Below are positions 15,837 through 23,248 of a DNA stretch of 28,041 bases, piece after piece (positions within the stretch are counted from its first letter, which is position 1; every line of letters begins with the position of its first letter). This DNA comes from JBFGCA01 sp041567315. Lineage in GTDB: Bacteria; Acidobacteriota; Thermoanaerobaculia; Multivoradales; JAHEKO01. Under the pieces are notes generated by a model that saw nothing but the letters and a program-made list of their open reading frames with translations, did not search any database and was not told the DNA's origin. Position numbers and translations under genes: made by a program. The stretch covers positions 1-28,041 of the forward strand of contig JBFGCA010000060.1 in the NCBI GenBank assembly GCA_041567315.1, in the 5' to 3' direction.

Positions 15837-16846
15837 GGACCTCGGTGGTCACCGGCGCCGCCGGTTTTCTGGGCTCGCACCTGTGCGAGCGGCTGCTGGC
15901 CGAGGGTCACCGGGTGATCTGTGTCGACAACTTCTCGACCGGCAAGCCGGCCAACATCGAGCACCTGCGCGAGCGGCCCGGCTTCGAGCTCATCGAGCAC
16001 GACGTGACCCGCCCCTTCGAGGTCGGCCCGGCGGTCGACGACGTCCTCCACTTCGCCTCGCCGGCCAGCCCCATCGACTACCTGGAGCTGCCGATCCAGA
16101 CCCTCAAGGTCGGCTCTCTGGGCACCCACAACACCCTCGGTCTGGCCAAGGCCAAGGGCGCCCGTTACCTGCTGGCCTCGACCTCGGAGGTCTACGGCGA
16201 CCCGCTGGTCCACCCCCAGCCCGAGAGCTACTGGGGCAACGTCAACCCGGTCGGTCCGCGCGGGGTCTACGACGAGGCCAAGCGCTTCGCCGAGGCGATG
16301 GTCATGGCCTACCACCGCTACCACCGCCTCGACACCCGCATCGTGCGCATCTTCAACACCTACGGGCCACGGATGCGGCCGCGCGACGGTCGGGTGGTGC
16401 CGGCCTTCATCCAGCAGGCGCTGGCCGGCGAGCCGCTGACCGTCTTCGGCGACGGCAGCCAGACCCGCTCCTTCTGCTACGTCGACGACCTGATCGAGGG
16501 CATCTGGCGGCTGCTCAACAGCTCGCTGTCGGACCCGGTCAACCTGGGCAACCCCCACGAGATGACCATCCTCGAGTTCGGCCGGCGCATCGTGCGGCTG
16601 ACCGGCAGCGCCAGCCGCATCGTCCACCGGCCGCTGCCCGAGGACGACCCCAAGATCCGGCAGCCGGACATCACGCTGGCCCGCGTCGCGCTGGGCTGGG
16701 AGCCGCGGGTGCCGCTCGACGAGGGCCTCGCCAAGACGATCGAGTACTTCCGGCGGCTCGGCCCGGACGTCACCGGGCAGCGCGCCGGGCGGCCGGCGCC
16801 GGCCGCGGCCGCCGCCACCGAGGCCCCCGCCGCCGAGGAAAATTGA
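15833..16846 (+). CDS. uxs: UDP-glucuronate decarboxylase (UDP-xylose synthase)
   Basis: 337 aa from the ATG at 15833 that overlaps the ugd stop; an upstream in-frame extension is ugd shadow. Converts UDP-glucuronate to UDP-xylose. NAD site TGAAGFLG (7-14); VDNFSTGKPANIEHL (31-45); HFASPASPIDY (73-83); TSEVYGDPLVHPQPESYWG (117-135) and YDEAK with Tyr146/Lys150. These match Uxs very closely. The C-terminal 25 residues are an Ala/Pro/Glu tail absent from most homologues. Confidence 0.95.
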   Translation: MRTSVVTGAAGFLGSHLCERLLAEGHRVICVDNFSTGKPANIEHLRERPGFELIEHDVTRPFEVGPAVDDVLHFASPASPIDYLELPIQTLKVGSLGTHNTLGLAKAKGARYLLASTSEVYGDPLVHPQPESYWGNVNPVGPRGVYDEAKRFAEAMVMAYHRYHRLDTRIVRIFNTYGPRMRPRDGRVVPAFIQQALAGEPLTVFGDGSQTRSFCYVDDLIEGIWRLLNSSLSDPVNLGNPHEMTILEFGRRIVRLTGSASRIVHRPLPEDDPKIRQPDITLARVALGWEPRVPLDEGLAKTIEYFRRLGPDVTGQRAGRPAPAAAAATEAPAAEEN

Positions 16847-16849
16847 GCC

Positions 16850-17113
16850 ATGGACGATCCCCGGAGAAAGCTCGCCTTCGCGCTCCAGAACTACCCCGAA
16901 AAGGTCGAGCTGATCCCGCTCGCCGAGCTGGTGATGGACAGCGCCCGGCGCAACGAGAAGCGGCCCGCCTATGTCAAGCTGGCGGTCCCGGACGAGCTGG
17001 TCAAGGGTCTGCGCGGCAAGCGCCAGGGCGGCGACACCCTGCTGCTGGTGCGGATCCCGGGCGAGGTCGAGCAGCGCGCCGACAGCCGCATCGTGCTGCC
17101 GGGGGAGCGCTGA
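16850..17113 (+). CDS. Hypothetical protein, 87 aa
   Basis: No family recognised. Begins three bases after the uxs stop and ends four bases before the YggX-like start, so it is clearly inside the operon. Acidic/basic mixed composition, no Cys, no signal peptide or membrane segment; predicted cytoplasmic. The second half (LAVPDELVKGLRGKRQGGDTLLLVRIPGE) looks like a compact beta-rich fold. Its tight link to the YggX-like gene suggests a shared job, but no function can be given. Confidence 0.75.
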   Translation: MDDPRRKLAFALQNYPEKVELIPLAELVMDSARRNEKRPAYVKLAVPDELVKGLRGKRQGGDTLLLVRIPGEVEQRADSRIVLPGER

Positions 17114-17117
17114 GCCG

Positions 17118-17369
17118 GTGAGCGCCGAGGTCCACTGCGCGCGCTGCCGGGAGCTGCGGCCGGCGCTGGCCGGCCCGCCGCAGCCCGGCGCCCTGGGCGA
17201 GGAGATCCGCGCCAAGGTCTGCGCTCGTTGCTGGCAGGAGTGGCAGGGCGCCGAGGTGATGGTGATCAACGAGCTGCGGCTCAACTTCATGGACCCGCGG
17301 GCCGGCAAGGTCCTCGTCCAGCAGATGCGCGACTTCCTCTGCCTGGATGCGCCAGCCGCCGGAGAGTGA
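17118..17369 (+). CDS. YggX-like Fe(II)-trafficking/oxidative protection protein with two CxxC pairs
   Basis: 83 aa from GTG at 17118. The frame of YggX is recognisable: VHC near the N-terminus, P..PG.LGEEI, CWQEWQGAEVMVINELRLNFMDPRAGKVLVQQMRDFL, matching the family pattern WxxWxxxQxMLINExRLNxxDPxAR..L..QM..FL. Unlike E. coli YggX, which has one conserved Cys, this protein has Cys7, Cys10, Cys35 and Cys38, arranged as CARC and CARCW, suggesting a bound zinc or iron. YggX proteins protect labile Fe-S clusters and assist iron handling. Its 3' end overlaps the next gene by 23 bases. It was assigned by motif reading only. Confidence 0.75.
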   Translation: MSAEVHCARCRELRPALAGPPQPGALGEEIRAKVCARCWQEWQGAEVMVINELRLNFMDPRAGKVLVQQMRDFLCLDAPAAGE

Positions 17370-18117
17370 GGCGGAGACGGCGGTCGGGCGGCGGCCGCCG
17401 CCGCGCCGCGCCGTGCTCCGCTTCCTGCTGTTCGCCGCGCTGCTGGCCGGCGCCTACCTGCTCTTCCACCTGACCCCGCTGGGCCGCGAGCTCGACCGCG
17501 AGCGGGTGGTCTCTGCCCTGCTGGCACTGCGCGGCGCCTGGTGGGCGCCGCTGGCGCTGATCGGGCTGCTGGTGGTGATCTCGCCCAGCGGGCTGCCGGT
17601 CAGCCCGCTGGTCTTCGCCGGCGGCGCCGCCTTCGGGGTCGGCTGGGGATGGCTCTACAACTTCGTCGGCCTGCTGCTGGGGGCGGCGGCGAGCTTCTGG
17701 CTGGCGGCGGCGCTGGGCCGCGGGCTGGTCACCCACGTCGCCCCCGAGGCGCTGGTCCAGCGGGTCGAGAAGCTGCTCGACCGCTACGGCTTCTGGACCC
17801 TGGTGCGGGTGCGCTTCGTGCCGCTGCCGTTCGCCGCGGTCAACTTCGCCGCCGCCCTGGTCGGCGTGCGGCTGGCGCCCTTCCTGTCGGCGACCGCGAT
17901 CGGCATGGCCCCCTCGCTGGTGCTCTACACCTACTTCGGCTACGCGCTGGTCACCGTCGCCACCGAGGACCTGCCCGCCGTCGCCCGCACCCTGGGCGGT
18001 CTGCTGCTCCTCGGCCTGCTGCTCACCTTCGCGACCTCGCTGCCCCGCCTCTGGCAGCGGCGGCGGCCCGACGCCGGCGCGGCGGCCGGCAGCGGCGAAG
18101 GCGCGCCGCCCGGCTGA
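17347..18117 (+). CDS. TVP38/TMEM64 (DedA/SNARE-associated) family membrane protein
   Basis: 256 aa polytopic inner-membrane protein. Basic cytoplasmic N-terminus, then hydrophobic segments near 27-42, 65-85, 100-125, 165-190, 195-215 and 220-235. The family core is visible: SPLVFAGGAAFGVGWGWLYNFVGLLLGAAASFWLAAALGRG, then RYGFWTLVRVRFVPLPFAAVNFAAALVGV (the F/Y-G-x8-R-x-x-P-x-P-F motif). Members are linked to lipid scrambling or undecaprenyl-phosphate handling. Last gene of the plus-strand run; ends 24 bp from the convergent ClpX-like gene. Confidence 0.88.
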   Translation: MRQPPESEAETAVGRRPPPRRAVLRFLLFAALLAGAYLLFHLTPLGRELDRERVVSALLALRGAWWAPLALIGLLVVISPSGLPVSPLVFAGGAAFGVGWGWLYNFVGLLLGAAASFWLAAALGRGLVTHVAPEALVQRVEKLLDRYGFWTLVRVRFVPLPFAAVNFAAALVGVRLAPFLSATAIGMAPSLVLYTYFGYALVTVATEDLPAVARTLGGLLLLGLLLTFATSLPRLWQRRRPDAGAAAGSGEGAPPG

Positions 18118-18141
18118 CCGGGAGGCGGCCGGCGGGCCAAG

Positions 18142-19215
18142 CTAACCGGGCGGCTGCAACGCCGCCTCGACCTCGGGCAGGTCGAGCAGCAGGGCGTCGC
18201 CGGTGAGCCGCGCCCGCGGCGCGAACTCGTAGTCGCGGATCACCCGGCGGAAGACCTCCTTGAGGGCGCGCGCCCCGAGCCGCGGCTGGCGGGCGGCCTC
18301 GGCCGCGATCCGCCGCACCGCCGCCGGCGACACCGCCAGCCGCACCCCGTGCGCCTCGAAGTACTCGCGCGCCTGGGCGAGACCCGAGTCGGGACTGTCC
18401 AGGAAGATGCGGACCAGCTCCTCGGTCCCCAGATCGTCGAGCAGCACCACCGCGTCGAAGCGCGAGAGGAACTGCGGCGTCATGCCGTACTCGAAGAGGT
18501 CCTCCTCGCGCAGCCACTCGCGCAGCGCGAACCGCACCTCCTGGCGCACGGTGCCCCCGTCGACCACGCTCACCGCCTGCAGCGCCCCCCGGTCGCGGCC
18601 CACCGTCACCCGGTCGTAGACCGCGTCGTAGAGGCCCTCGAACGCCCCGGCGCCGACGAACAGCAGGCCGCTTGCGTCGATCGTCACCCTGCCGCCGCCG
18701 GCCCAGGCCGGCAGCTCGAGCGGCACCGCCTCGTTCTCGATCAGGGTCAGCAGCGCCTCCTGCGCCCGGATCCCCGGCAGGTGCGGCTGGCCCCCCACCG
18801 CCGCCCGGATCTTGTCGATCTCGTCGACCAGCACGACGCCGCCGGCCGCCGCCTCGACCAGGGCCTCGGCCCCCGCCTCCGCTCCCAGCGTCTCGCGCGC
18901 CCGCTCCAGCAGACGCCGCAGCAGCACCTCCCCGGCCCGCCCACCCTCGGCCCGCTCGGCCAGCAGGTTGGCGTGGATCCGCACCAGGCAGGGCGAGACC
19001 TCGGCCGGGAAGCCCGCCAGATACTCCTCGGCCGCCCGCATCAGGGTCGTCTTGCCGGTTCCCGACGAGCCGATCAGCAGCACGTTGCCGGCCGGCAGCC
19101 CGCCCAACCGCTTGGCCAGCACCACCGCCAGCTCCCGCACCGCCTCCTCCTGCCCGACCACCCTCTTGTGCAGGGCCTCGGCAACCTCCCCCGGCTCGGC
19201 AACGCGCCGCGACAT
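18142..19215 (-). CDS. ClpX-like AAA+ ATPase lacking the zinc domain and ClpP-docking loop
   Basis: 357 aa from ATG at 19215. AAA+ module of the ClpX/HslU clade: RVVGQEEAV (18-26), Walker A GSSGTGKT (49-56), Walker B VVLVDEIDK (127-135), the FVGAGAFEGL segment (186-195) that aligns with ClpX GGAF.GL, YGMTPQFLSRFD (243-254) with the arginine finger, and sensor 2 RLGARALKEV (312-321). The N-terminal C4 zinc domain of ClpX is missing, and between 196 and 240 no IGF/LGF loop for ClpP binding can be found. It may be a ClpP-independent unfoldase (inference). The start is fixed by a TACAAT box seven bases upstream; the frame is open much further but that part lacks any domain. Confidence 0.88.
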   Translation of the reverse strand: MSRRVAEPGEVAEALHKRVVGQEEAVRELAVVLAKRLGGLPAGNVLLIGSSGTGKTTLMRAAEEYLAGFPAEVSPCLVRIHANLLAERAEGGRAGEVLLRRLLERARETLGAEAGAEALVEAAAGGVVLVDEIDKIRAAVGGQPHLPGIRAQEALLTLIENEAVPLELPAWAGGGRVTIDASGLLFVGAGAFEGLYDAVYDRVTVGRDRGALQAVSVVDGGTVRQEVRFALREWLREEDLFEYGMTPQFLSRFDAVVLLDDLGTEELVRIFLDSPDSGLAQAREYFEAHGVRLAVSPAAVRRIAAEAARQPRLGARALKEVFRRVIRDYEFAPRARLTGDALLLDLPEVEAALQPPG

Positions 19216-19222
19216 CGGCGCC

Positions 19223-19228
19223 ATTGTA
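19223..19228 (-). promoter_or_regulatory. -10 box TACAAT of the ClpX-like gene, leaderless spacing
   Basis: Minus-strand TACAAT (19228-19223) precedes the ATG at 19215 by seven bases, putting the transcript start at the ATG. An earlier in-frame ATG (19224) lies within the box itself and is unlikely to be used. Confidence 0.5.
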
Positions 19229-19689
19229 CGGCGCGGGCGGCGGTCGCCGGTGGCGGAGAGGTTGCGGGGCAGGGGCGAGGACCGGCGGGCAGTGGTCGTA
19301 GCCGGTCGTGGGTCGGTTGGAGGGACAGTGGCGAGGGGCCGGCCGGGGCGGGGCCCGCCTGGGACCGGAGCCGGCCCAGAGAACTTCACGGGGGGGACCG
19401 GCTCCTCCTGTCCGCCGACGCGCCTGCACGGTGGTGACCTTCGAAGCTCCGCGCGAGCGCGCGGCTCCAGGCCCCTGTCGCACCCCGCCCCGGCCGGCTC
19501 GAACTCTCCGGGAACCGACCCACGACCTACGGATAACCAGCGCCTCCCGCGACGGCGCCGCAGCCCTCCCCGGCTTGGACTCTTACCTGGAAACTCCTCG
19601 GACCCGCCGCCCGAAATGACAGGTGGACCCTGCGAAAAGCGGACTGCGGCGCTGTGCCCACTTCGACAGCGTGCTCCGAAACAGACTGT

Positions 19690-19695
19690 TAGATT
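19690..19695 (+). promoter_or_regulatory. -10 box TAGATT of the TPR gene, leaderless spacing
   Basis: TAGATT ends seven bases before the ATG at 19703. No Shine-Dalgarno lies between. No -35 at normal spacing. Confidence 0.4.
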
Positions 19696-19702
19696 CGGGT
19701 CC

Positions 19703-20677
19703 ATGGCTCGGGCGCTCCTCGGACCCGCTTTGATTGGACTCCTGCTGCTGGTGGCGCCGGCTTGGGCCCAGGCGCCGGGGGAGGTGCTGGCGCGGGCGCA
19801 GGAGCTGCTGGACGGGGGACGGGCGGAGGAGGCGATCGCGCTGCTCGAGCCGCTGGCCAGGGGGCGGCGGGCGGACCCCCAGGCGCTGCTGCTGCTCAGC
19901 ACCGGGCGATTCATGACCGGCGACGTCGAGCGCGGGCGTCGCGATCTCGACCGTGCGCTGGAGCTCGACCCCGGGCTGCGGCAGGGGTGGCTCAACCGCG
20001 CGGCGCTGGATCTCTCCGAGCAGCGCTACGCCGAGGCGCTGGCCGCCTTCGAGCGGGCCCGCGAGCTCGACCCGGCGGCGCCGGAGAACGACCTCAACGT
20101 GGGAGTCGTCAAGCTCCTGCAGGGCGATCTCGAGGCGGCGACCCGGCTCTTCGGCGCCTACCTGGCGCGGCTGCCGGCGGCGGCCGAGGCGCACTACCTG
20201 GTGGCCACCAACTACGCCATGGCGGGCTACACCGGTCTGGCGCTCCAGCCGCTGGGGCGGGCCATCGCCCTCGACGAGCGGGTGCGGCTCAGGGCCCGCA
20301 CCGACCCCAACTTCTCGGCGCTGGCCAGCCACCCCCGCTTCCAGGAGCTGCTCGCAACCGACGGCTACCGGCCGCCCCCCGAGGCGCACCGCGCCGAGCG
20401 CCGCTACGAGATGGCCTACTCGGACTCCGACGGGCGGCTGCTGGAGGCGGTGGTCGACGCGCTCCGGCTCGCCGGCCGGCACCGGCTGGTCGAGGTGACC
20501 GCCGACTGGGCGCTGGTCTGGGCCGACATGCGGATCAAGATCACCAACGACGCCGAGGGCAAGGGGCTGGTGTCGCTGTCGGCGCCGGCCGGAGCCTTCA
20601 CCCCGGCCGCCTGGCAGGAGCGCAGCGAGGCCTTCTTCCGCCAGGTGGCCGTGCAGCTCACCACCCGCGGCGGCTGA
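19703..20677 (+). CDS. Secreted TPR-repeat protein
   Basis: 324 aa. A Sec signal peptide is clear: MARA, hydrophobic core LLGPALIGLLLLVAP, cleavage after AWA (about residue 22). Mature part starts with about five TPR units (about 28-190), e.g. GRAEEAIALLEPLARGRRADPQALLLLST and QRYAEALAAFERARELDPAAPENDLNVGVV. The conserved TPR-associated sequence RTDPNFSALASHPRFQELL follows. The C-terminal 90 residues (after about 235) form a separate mixed alpha/beta region of unknown function. Likely periplasmic. The start is chosen from the signal peptide and upstream -10 box. Confidence 0.88.
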   Translation: MARALLGPALIGLLLLVAPAWAQAPGEVLARAQELLDGGRAEEAIALLEPLARGRRADPQALLLLSTGRFMTGDVERGRRDLDRALELDPGLRQGWLNRAALDLSEQRYAEALAAFERARELDPAAPENDLNVGVVKLLQGDLEAATRLFGAYLARLPAAAEAHYLVATNYAMAGYTGLALQPLGRAIALDERVRLRARTDPNFSALASHPRFQELLATDGYRPPPEAHRAERRYEMAYSDSDGRLLEAVVDALRLAGRHRLVEVTADWALVWADMRIKITNDAEGKGLVSLSAPAGAFTPAAWQERSEAFFRQVAVQLTTRGG

Positions 20678-20690
20678 GCGCCGGGGCGGG

Positions 20691-20869
20691 AGCCTGCACT
20701 TCTCACCGGGTCGCTCGGCGAGCGGGCGTAGGCGCTGGAAGATGCGGGCTTACCGACCGAGGGCACCACAGGGGTCCTCGAAGTACGTCGAGGATGCCCG
20801 ACCGAGGTAAGTCCCGCAGATTCAGGCGCCTCCGCCCGCGCAGCAGTGAGCCGGTGAGAAGTGCAGGCT
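20691..20869. repeat. 179-bp palindromic element with 19-bp perfect terminal inverted repeats
   Basis: Ends are AGCCTGCACTTCTCACCGG (20691-20709) and its exact reverse complement (20851-20869). Inner arms also pair: 20722-20735 with 20826-20839 (one mismatch), 20743-20754 with 20806-20818 (one bulge), 20761-20765 with 20795-20799, and at the apex TCCTCGA (20775-20781) with TCGAGGA (20788-20794). The whole unit can fold into one long hairpin. It lies between the convergent TPR and fabH-like genes, and its right end supplies part of the fabH-like stop codon. MITE-like element, bidirectional terminator or structured RNA are all possible. Confidence 0.88.
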
Positions 20870-21941
20870 AGACCCGCATCAGCACCGAGCCCCAGTGGAG
20901 GCCGGCGCCGAGGGCGGTGAAGGCGACCATGGCGCCCTCCGGCGCCTTGCCCAGCTCGCGCGCCTCGTGGAAGCAGATCGGCAGCGTCCCGGAGGTGGTG
21001 TTGCCGTAGGTCTGGATGTTGTTGTGGACCCGCCGGTCGTCCAGACCCAGCGCCTTCTGGGCGGCCTCGTTGATCCGCAGATTGGCCTGGTGCATGATCA
21101 GCAGATCCAGGTCGTCCAGACCCAGCTCGTGCTTCTCCAGCGCCTCGCGGGTGACCGCGGGCATGCGGGTGACCGCCAGCTTGAAGACCTGGCGGCCGTC
21201 CATCACCGGCACGGTGTCCCCGCGCTCCACCATCGCCGCGTCCAGCCACGGGCGGTAGGCCGACCCCGCCCCCGGCACGAACAGGATGTCCTTGTGGGCG
21301 CCGTCGCCACGCAGCACGCCGCCGAGGATGCCGCGGCCGTCCTCCCCGCGATGGGCGCGGAACACCATCGCGCCGGCGCCGTCCCCGAACAGCACCAGCA
21401 GGTGCCGGAAGCGCGAGTTGAAGGCCTCGACCTCGGGCGGCAGCGGACCTTCGGCGCGGCCGTAGAGCACGTCCCAGGTCTGCTCGGTGAAGGGCATCAG
21501 CGCGGTGTGGACGTCGGCGCCCACCAGCAGCACGGTGCGGGCCTCGCCACTGCGGATCAGGGCGTCCACCAGCTGCAGCCCATAGGCGAAGCCGGCGCAC
21601 TGCTGGCGGATGTCGAGCGCCGGCAGCGCGCCGATGCCCAGCCGCTGCTGGATCAGCGTCCCCGAGCCGGGAAAGTAGTGATCCGGGGTCATGGTGGCGC
21701 AGACGATGTAGTCGATCTCGGCGGCCTCCAGGCCGGCGTCGGCCAGCGCCCCGCGCGCCGCCTCGGCGCCGAGGTCGGCCGAGCCGACGCCCGGCTCAGC
21801 GTAGTAGCGGGTGGCGATGCCGCTGCGCTCGCGGATCCACTGGTCGTCGGTGTCCATGATCCGGGCCAGCATGTCGTTGTCGACCTGGAGCGGAGGAATG
21901 GCGATCCCGCTCCCCACCAGCAGGGCTCTCGTTGATGGCAT
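20868..21941 (-). CDS. Beta-ketoacyl-ACP synthase III-like (FabH family) condensing enzyme
   Basis: 357 aa thiolase-fold enzyme. The catalytic triad is intact: Cys115 in DIRQQCAGF, His284 in IMHQANLRIN, Asn314 in TYGNTTSGT. TDDQWIRERSGIATRYYA near the N-terminus and FGDGAGAMVF (185-194) are FabH hallmarks. It is 30-40 residues longer than E. coli FabH (317 aa), mainly from an insertion at about 147-180 (after ADVHTAL) close to the substrate tunnel, so the acyl substrate may differ from acetyl-CoA. Third gene of the folE/GWxTD run, 20 bases after the GWxTD stop. Its TAG stop overlaps the end of the palindromic element. Confidence 0.88.
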   Translation of the reverse strand: MPSTRALLVGSGIAIPPLQVDNDMLARIMDTDDQWIRERSGIATRYYAEPGVGSADLGAEAARGALADAGLEAAEIDYIVCATMTPDHYFPGSGTLIQQRLGIGALPALDIRQQCAGFAYGLQLVDALIRSGEARTVLLVGADVHTALMPFTEQTWDVLYGRAEGPLPPEVEAFNSRFRHLLVLFGDGAGAMVFRAHRGEDGRGILGGVLRGDGAHKDILFVPGAGSAYRPWLDAAMVERGDTVPVMDGRQVFKLAVTRMPAVTREALEKHELGLDDLDLLIMHQANLRINEAAQKALGLDDRRVHNNIQTYGNTTSGTLPICFHEARELGKAPEGAMVAFTALGAGLHWGSVLMRV

Positions 21942-21961
21942 GGTCTTGCTTTCTCGGCCGC

Positions 21962-22546
21962 TCAGCCGGGCAGCCGGCCCGGCCGGACTTCCCGGGGCGT
22001 GGGTCCCTGATAGAGCACGGTGAGGTCACCCTGCCGCACGAAGCGATAGAGCCGCCGCGGGCGCGAGCCGTCGAGGCCGTCCTCGGCCCGCTTGCCGTAC
22101 TCCCAGACCTCGAGGGTCTGCTCGCGCGGCCGGGTGACCACCTCGTAGCGGGTCTCGGTCGGCGGCCCGTAGATCACGAACACGGTGCCGCGGGCGGTGC
22201 GGCGGCCGAGCACCGCCCCCTCGCTGAACCGCCGGTCGGCCTCCGCGGCGCGCTCCTCGAAGCGCTGCTTGAGGCTCACCGCCGGCCACTCGGCCTCGCC
22301 GCCGCGGCGCTCCCAGAAGTCGGCGATGAAGCTCTCCGCCTCGGCGTCGCCGCCGAGGGCCAGATAGGCGTCGACCTCGGCCGGGGTGGCGAGCTGGGCG
22401 ATGGGCCCGACCAGCCACTGCGAGTAGGCCGGCGACAGGAACACGTTGGTCAGCTCGGCGGCGCTCCGCGGCTTGTCCTTGGCGGCCGCCGGCGGCGGCG
22501 TCAGGGCCAGGCTAGCGATGCCGCAGCAGATCCAGAAACTCTTCAC
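21962..22546 (-). CDS. GWxTD-domain protein, exported
   Basis: 194 aa. Signal peptide at residues 1-22 (MKSFWICCGIASLALTPPPAAA). The mature part has the GWxTD-domain pattern: LSPAYSQWLVGPIAQLATPAEVDAYLALGGDAEAESFIADFWERR, then RFEERAAEADRRFSEGAVLGRRTARGTVFVIYGPPTETRY. In this copy the GWxTD element itself is degenerate. Such domains are frequent in Acidobacteriota; function unknown. The start overlaps the folE 3' end by 35 bases, so the two are translationally linked. Confidence 0.82.
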   Translation of the reverse strand: MKSFWICCGIASLALTPPPAAAKDKPRSAAELTNVFLSPAYSQWLVGPIAQLATPAEVDAYLALGGDAEAESFIADFWERRGGEAEWPAVSLKQRFEERAAEADRRFSEGAVLGRRTARGTVFVIYGPPTETRYEVVTRPREQTLEVWEYGKRAEDGLDGSRPRRLYRFVRQGDLTVLYQGPTPREVRPGRLPG

Positions 22547-23126
22547 GGACCGGTCGCTGATGGAAGACCCCGCGGATCGCGGAGGTCACGGTGAGCGCTC
22601 CGGGCTTCTTGACCCCCCGCATCTCGACGCACAGATGGCGGGCCTCGATGACCACCATCGAGCCCTGGGGATGGGCCTTCTCCTCCAGGAAGTCAACCAC
22701 CTGCTCGGTGACCCGCTCCTGGAGCTGCGGGCGCTTGGCGTAGAACTCCAGGATGCGAGCGAACTTGGAGAGCCCCAGGATCCGCTCGTTGGGGATGTAG
22801 GCGATGTGGGCGTGGCCGTAGAACGGCACCAGGTGGTGGGCGCACATCGAGTAGAACGGGATGTCGCGCTCCATCACCATGTGCCGGTAGTTCTCGTCGT
22901 TGGGGAAGGTGGTGACCTCCGGCTCGGCGCCCTCCTTGAGGCCGTGGAACATCTCGAGGTACATCCGCGCCACCCGCTGGTCGGTGTCGCGCAGGTTGGG
23001 GTCGTCGAGGTCGAGCCCCAGGGCGTCGAGGATGCCGCGCACGTGGCCGGCGATCCTCGCCAGCTGGCGGCTCTCTTCCTCGCTCAGCTGGTCCGGGGGG
23101 GCGACCAGCGCACTGTCGATCGTCAT
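22512..23126 (-). CDS. folE: GTP cyclohydrolase I
   Basis: 204 aa. Converts GTP to 7,8-dihydroneopterin triphosphate, first step of tetrahydrofolate (or biopterin) synthesis. Zinc ligands Cys95 and His98 in MCAHHLVPFYGHAHIAYIP and Cys166 in EARHLCVEMRGV; DTDQRVARMYLEMFHGL and LGLSKFARILEFYAKRPQLQERVT are also family-specific. ATG at 23126 has AAGGAGGA eight bases upstream. A possible -10 TAAGAT (23175-23170) would give a 37-nt leader. First gene of the folE > GWxTD > fabH-like run, divergent from the selenoprotein gene. Confidence 0.97.
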   Translation of the reverse strand: MTIDSALVAPPDQLSEEESRQLARIAGHVRGILDALGLDLDDPNLRDTDQRVARMYLEMFHGLKEGAEPEVTTFPNDENYRHMVMERDIPFYSMCAHHLVPFYGHAHIAYIPNERILGLSKFARILEFYAKRPQLQERVTEQVVDFLEEKAHPQGSMVVIEARHLCVEMRGVKKPGALTVTSAIRGVFHQRPVREEFLDLLRHR

Positions 23127-23225
23127 CGCCTGTCCTCCTTCGACCCTACACCTCGGCGCCGGACGGGCGATCTTATCCCATGGCCCCGGTCGCGACTCGC
23201 GCCGCTGCCGCTGGTCGGGCTCGGA

Positions 23226-23231
23226 TATACT
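23226..23231 (+). promoter_or_regulatory. -10 box TATACT of the selenoprotein gene
   Basis: TATACT (5 of 6 to consensus) lies 17 bases before the ATG at 23249. GGTGGAGG (23235-23242) is a good Shine-Dalgarno six bases before the ATG. No clear -35. Confidence 0.5.
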
Positions 23232-23248
23232 GACGGTGGAGGACGCCG

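Larger units (their letters stand above)
19216..19702. other. 487-bp intergenic region between divergent genes
   Basis: No convincing gene. It holds the -10 boxes of the ClpX-like gene and of the TPR gene at its two ends. Inside are an 8-bp perfect inverted repeat (GGAGCCGG at 19367-19374, CCGGCTCC at 19398-19405) and a compact palindrome CCGCGC-GAGC-GCGCGG at 19449-19464. Base composition becomes less GC-rich toward 19700. Confidence 0.6.

Noticed and set aside
19216..19995. N-terminal extension of the ClpX-like ORF to 617 aa
   Set aside because: The extra 260 residues have no domain, overlap the TPR gene in antisense, and the -10 box fixes the start at 19215.
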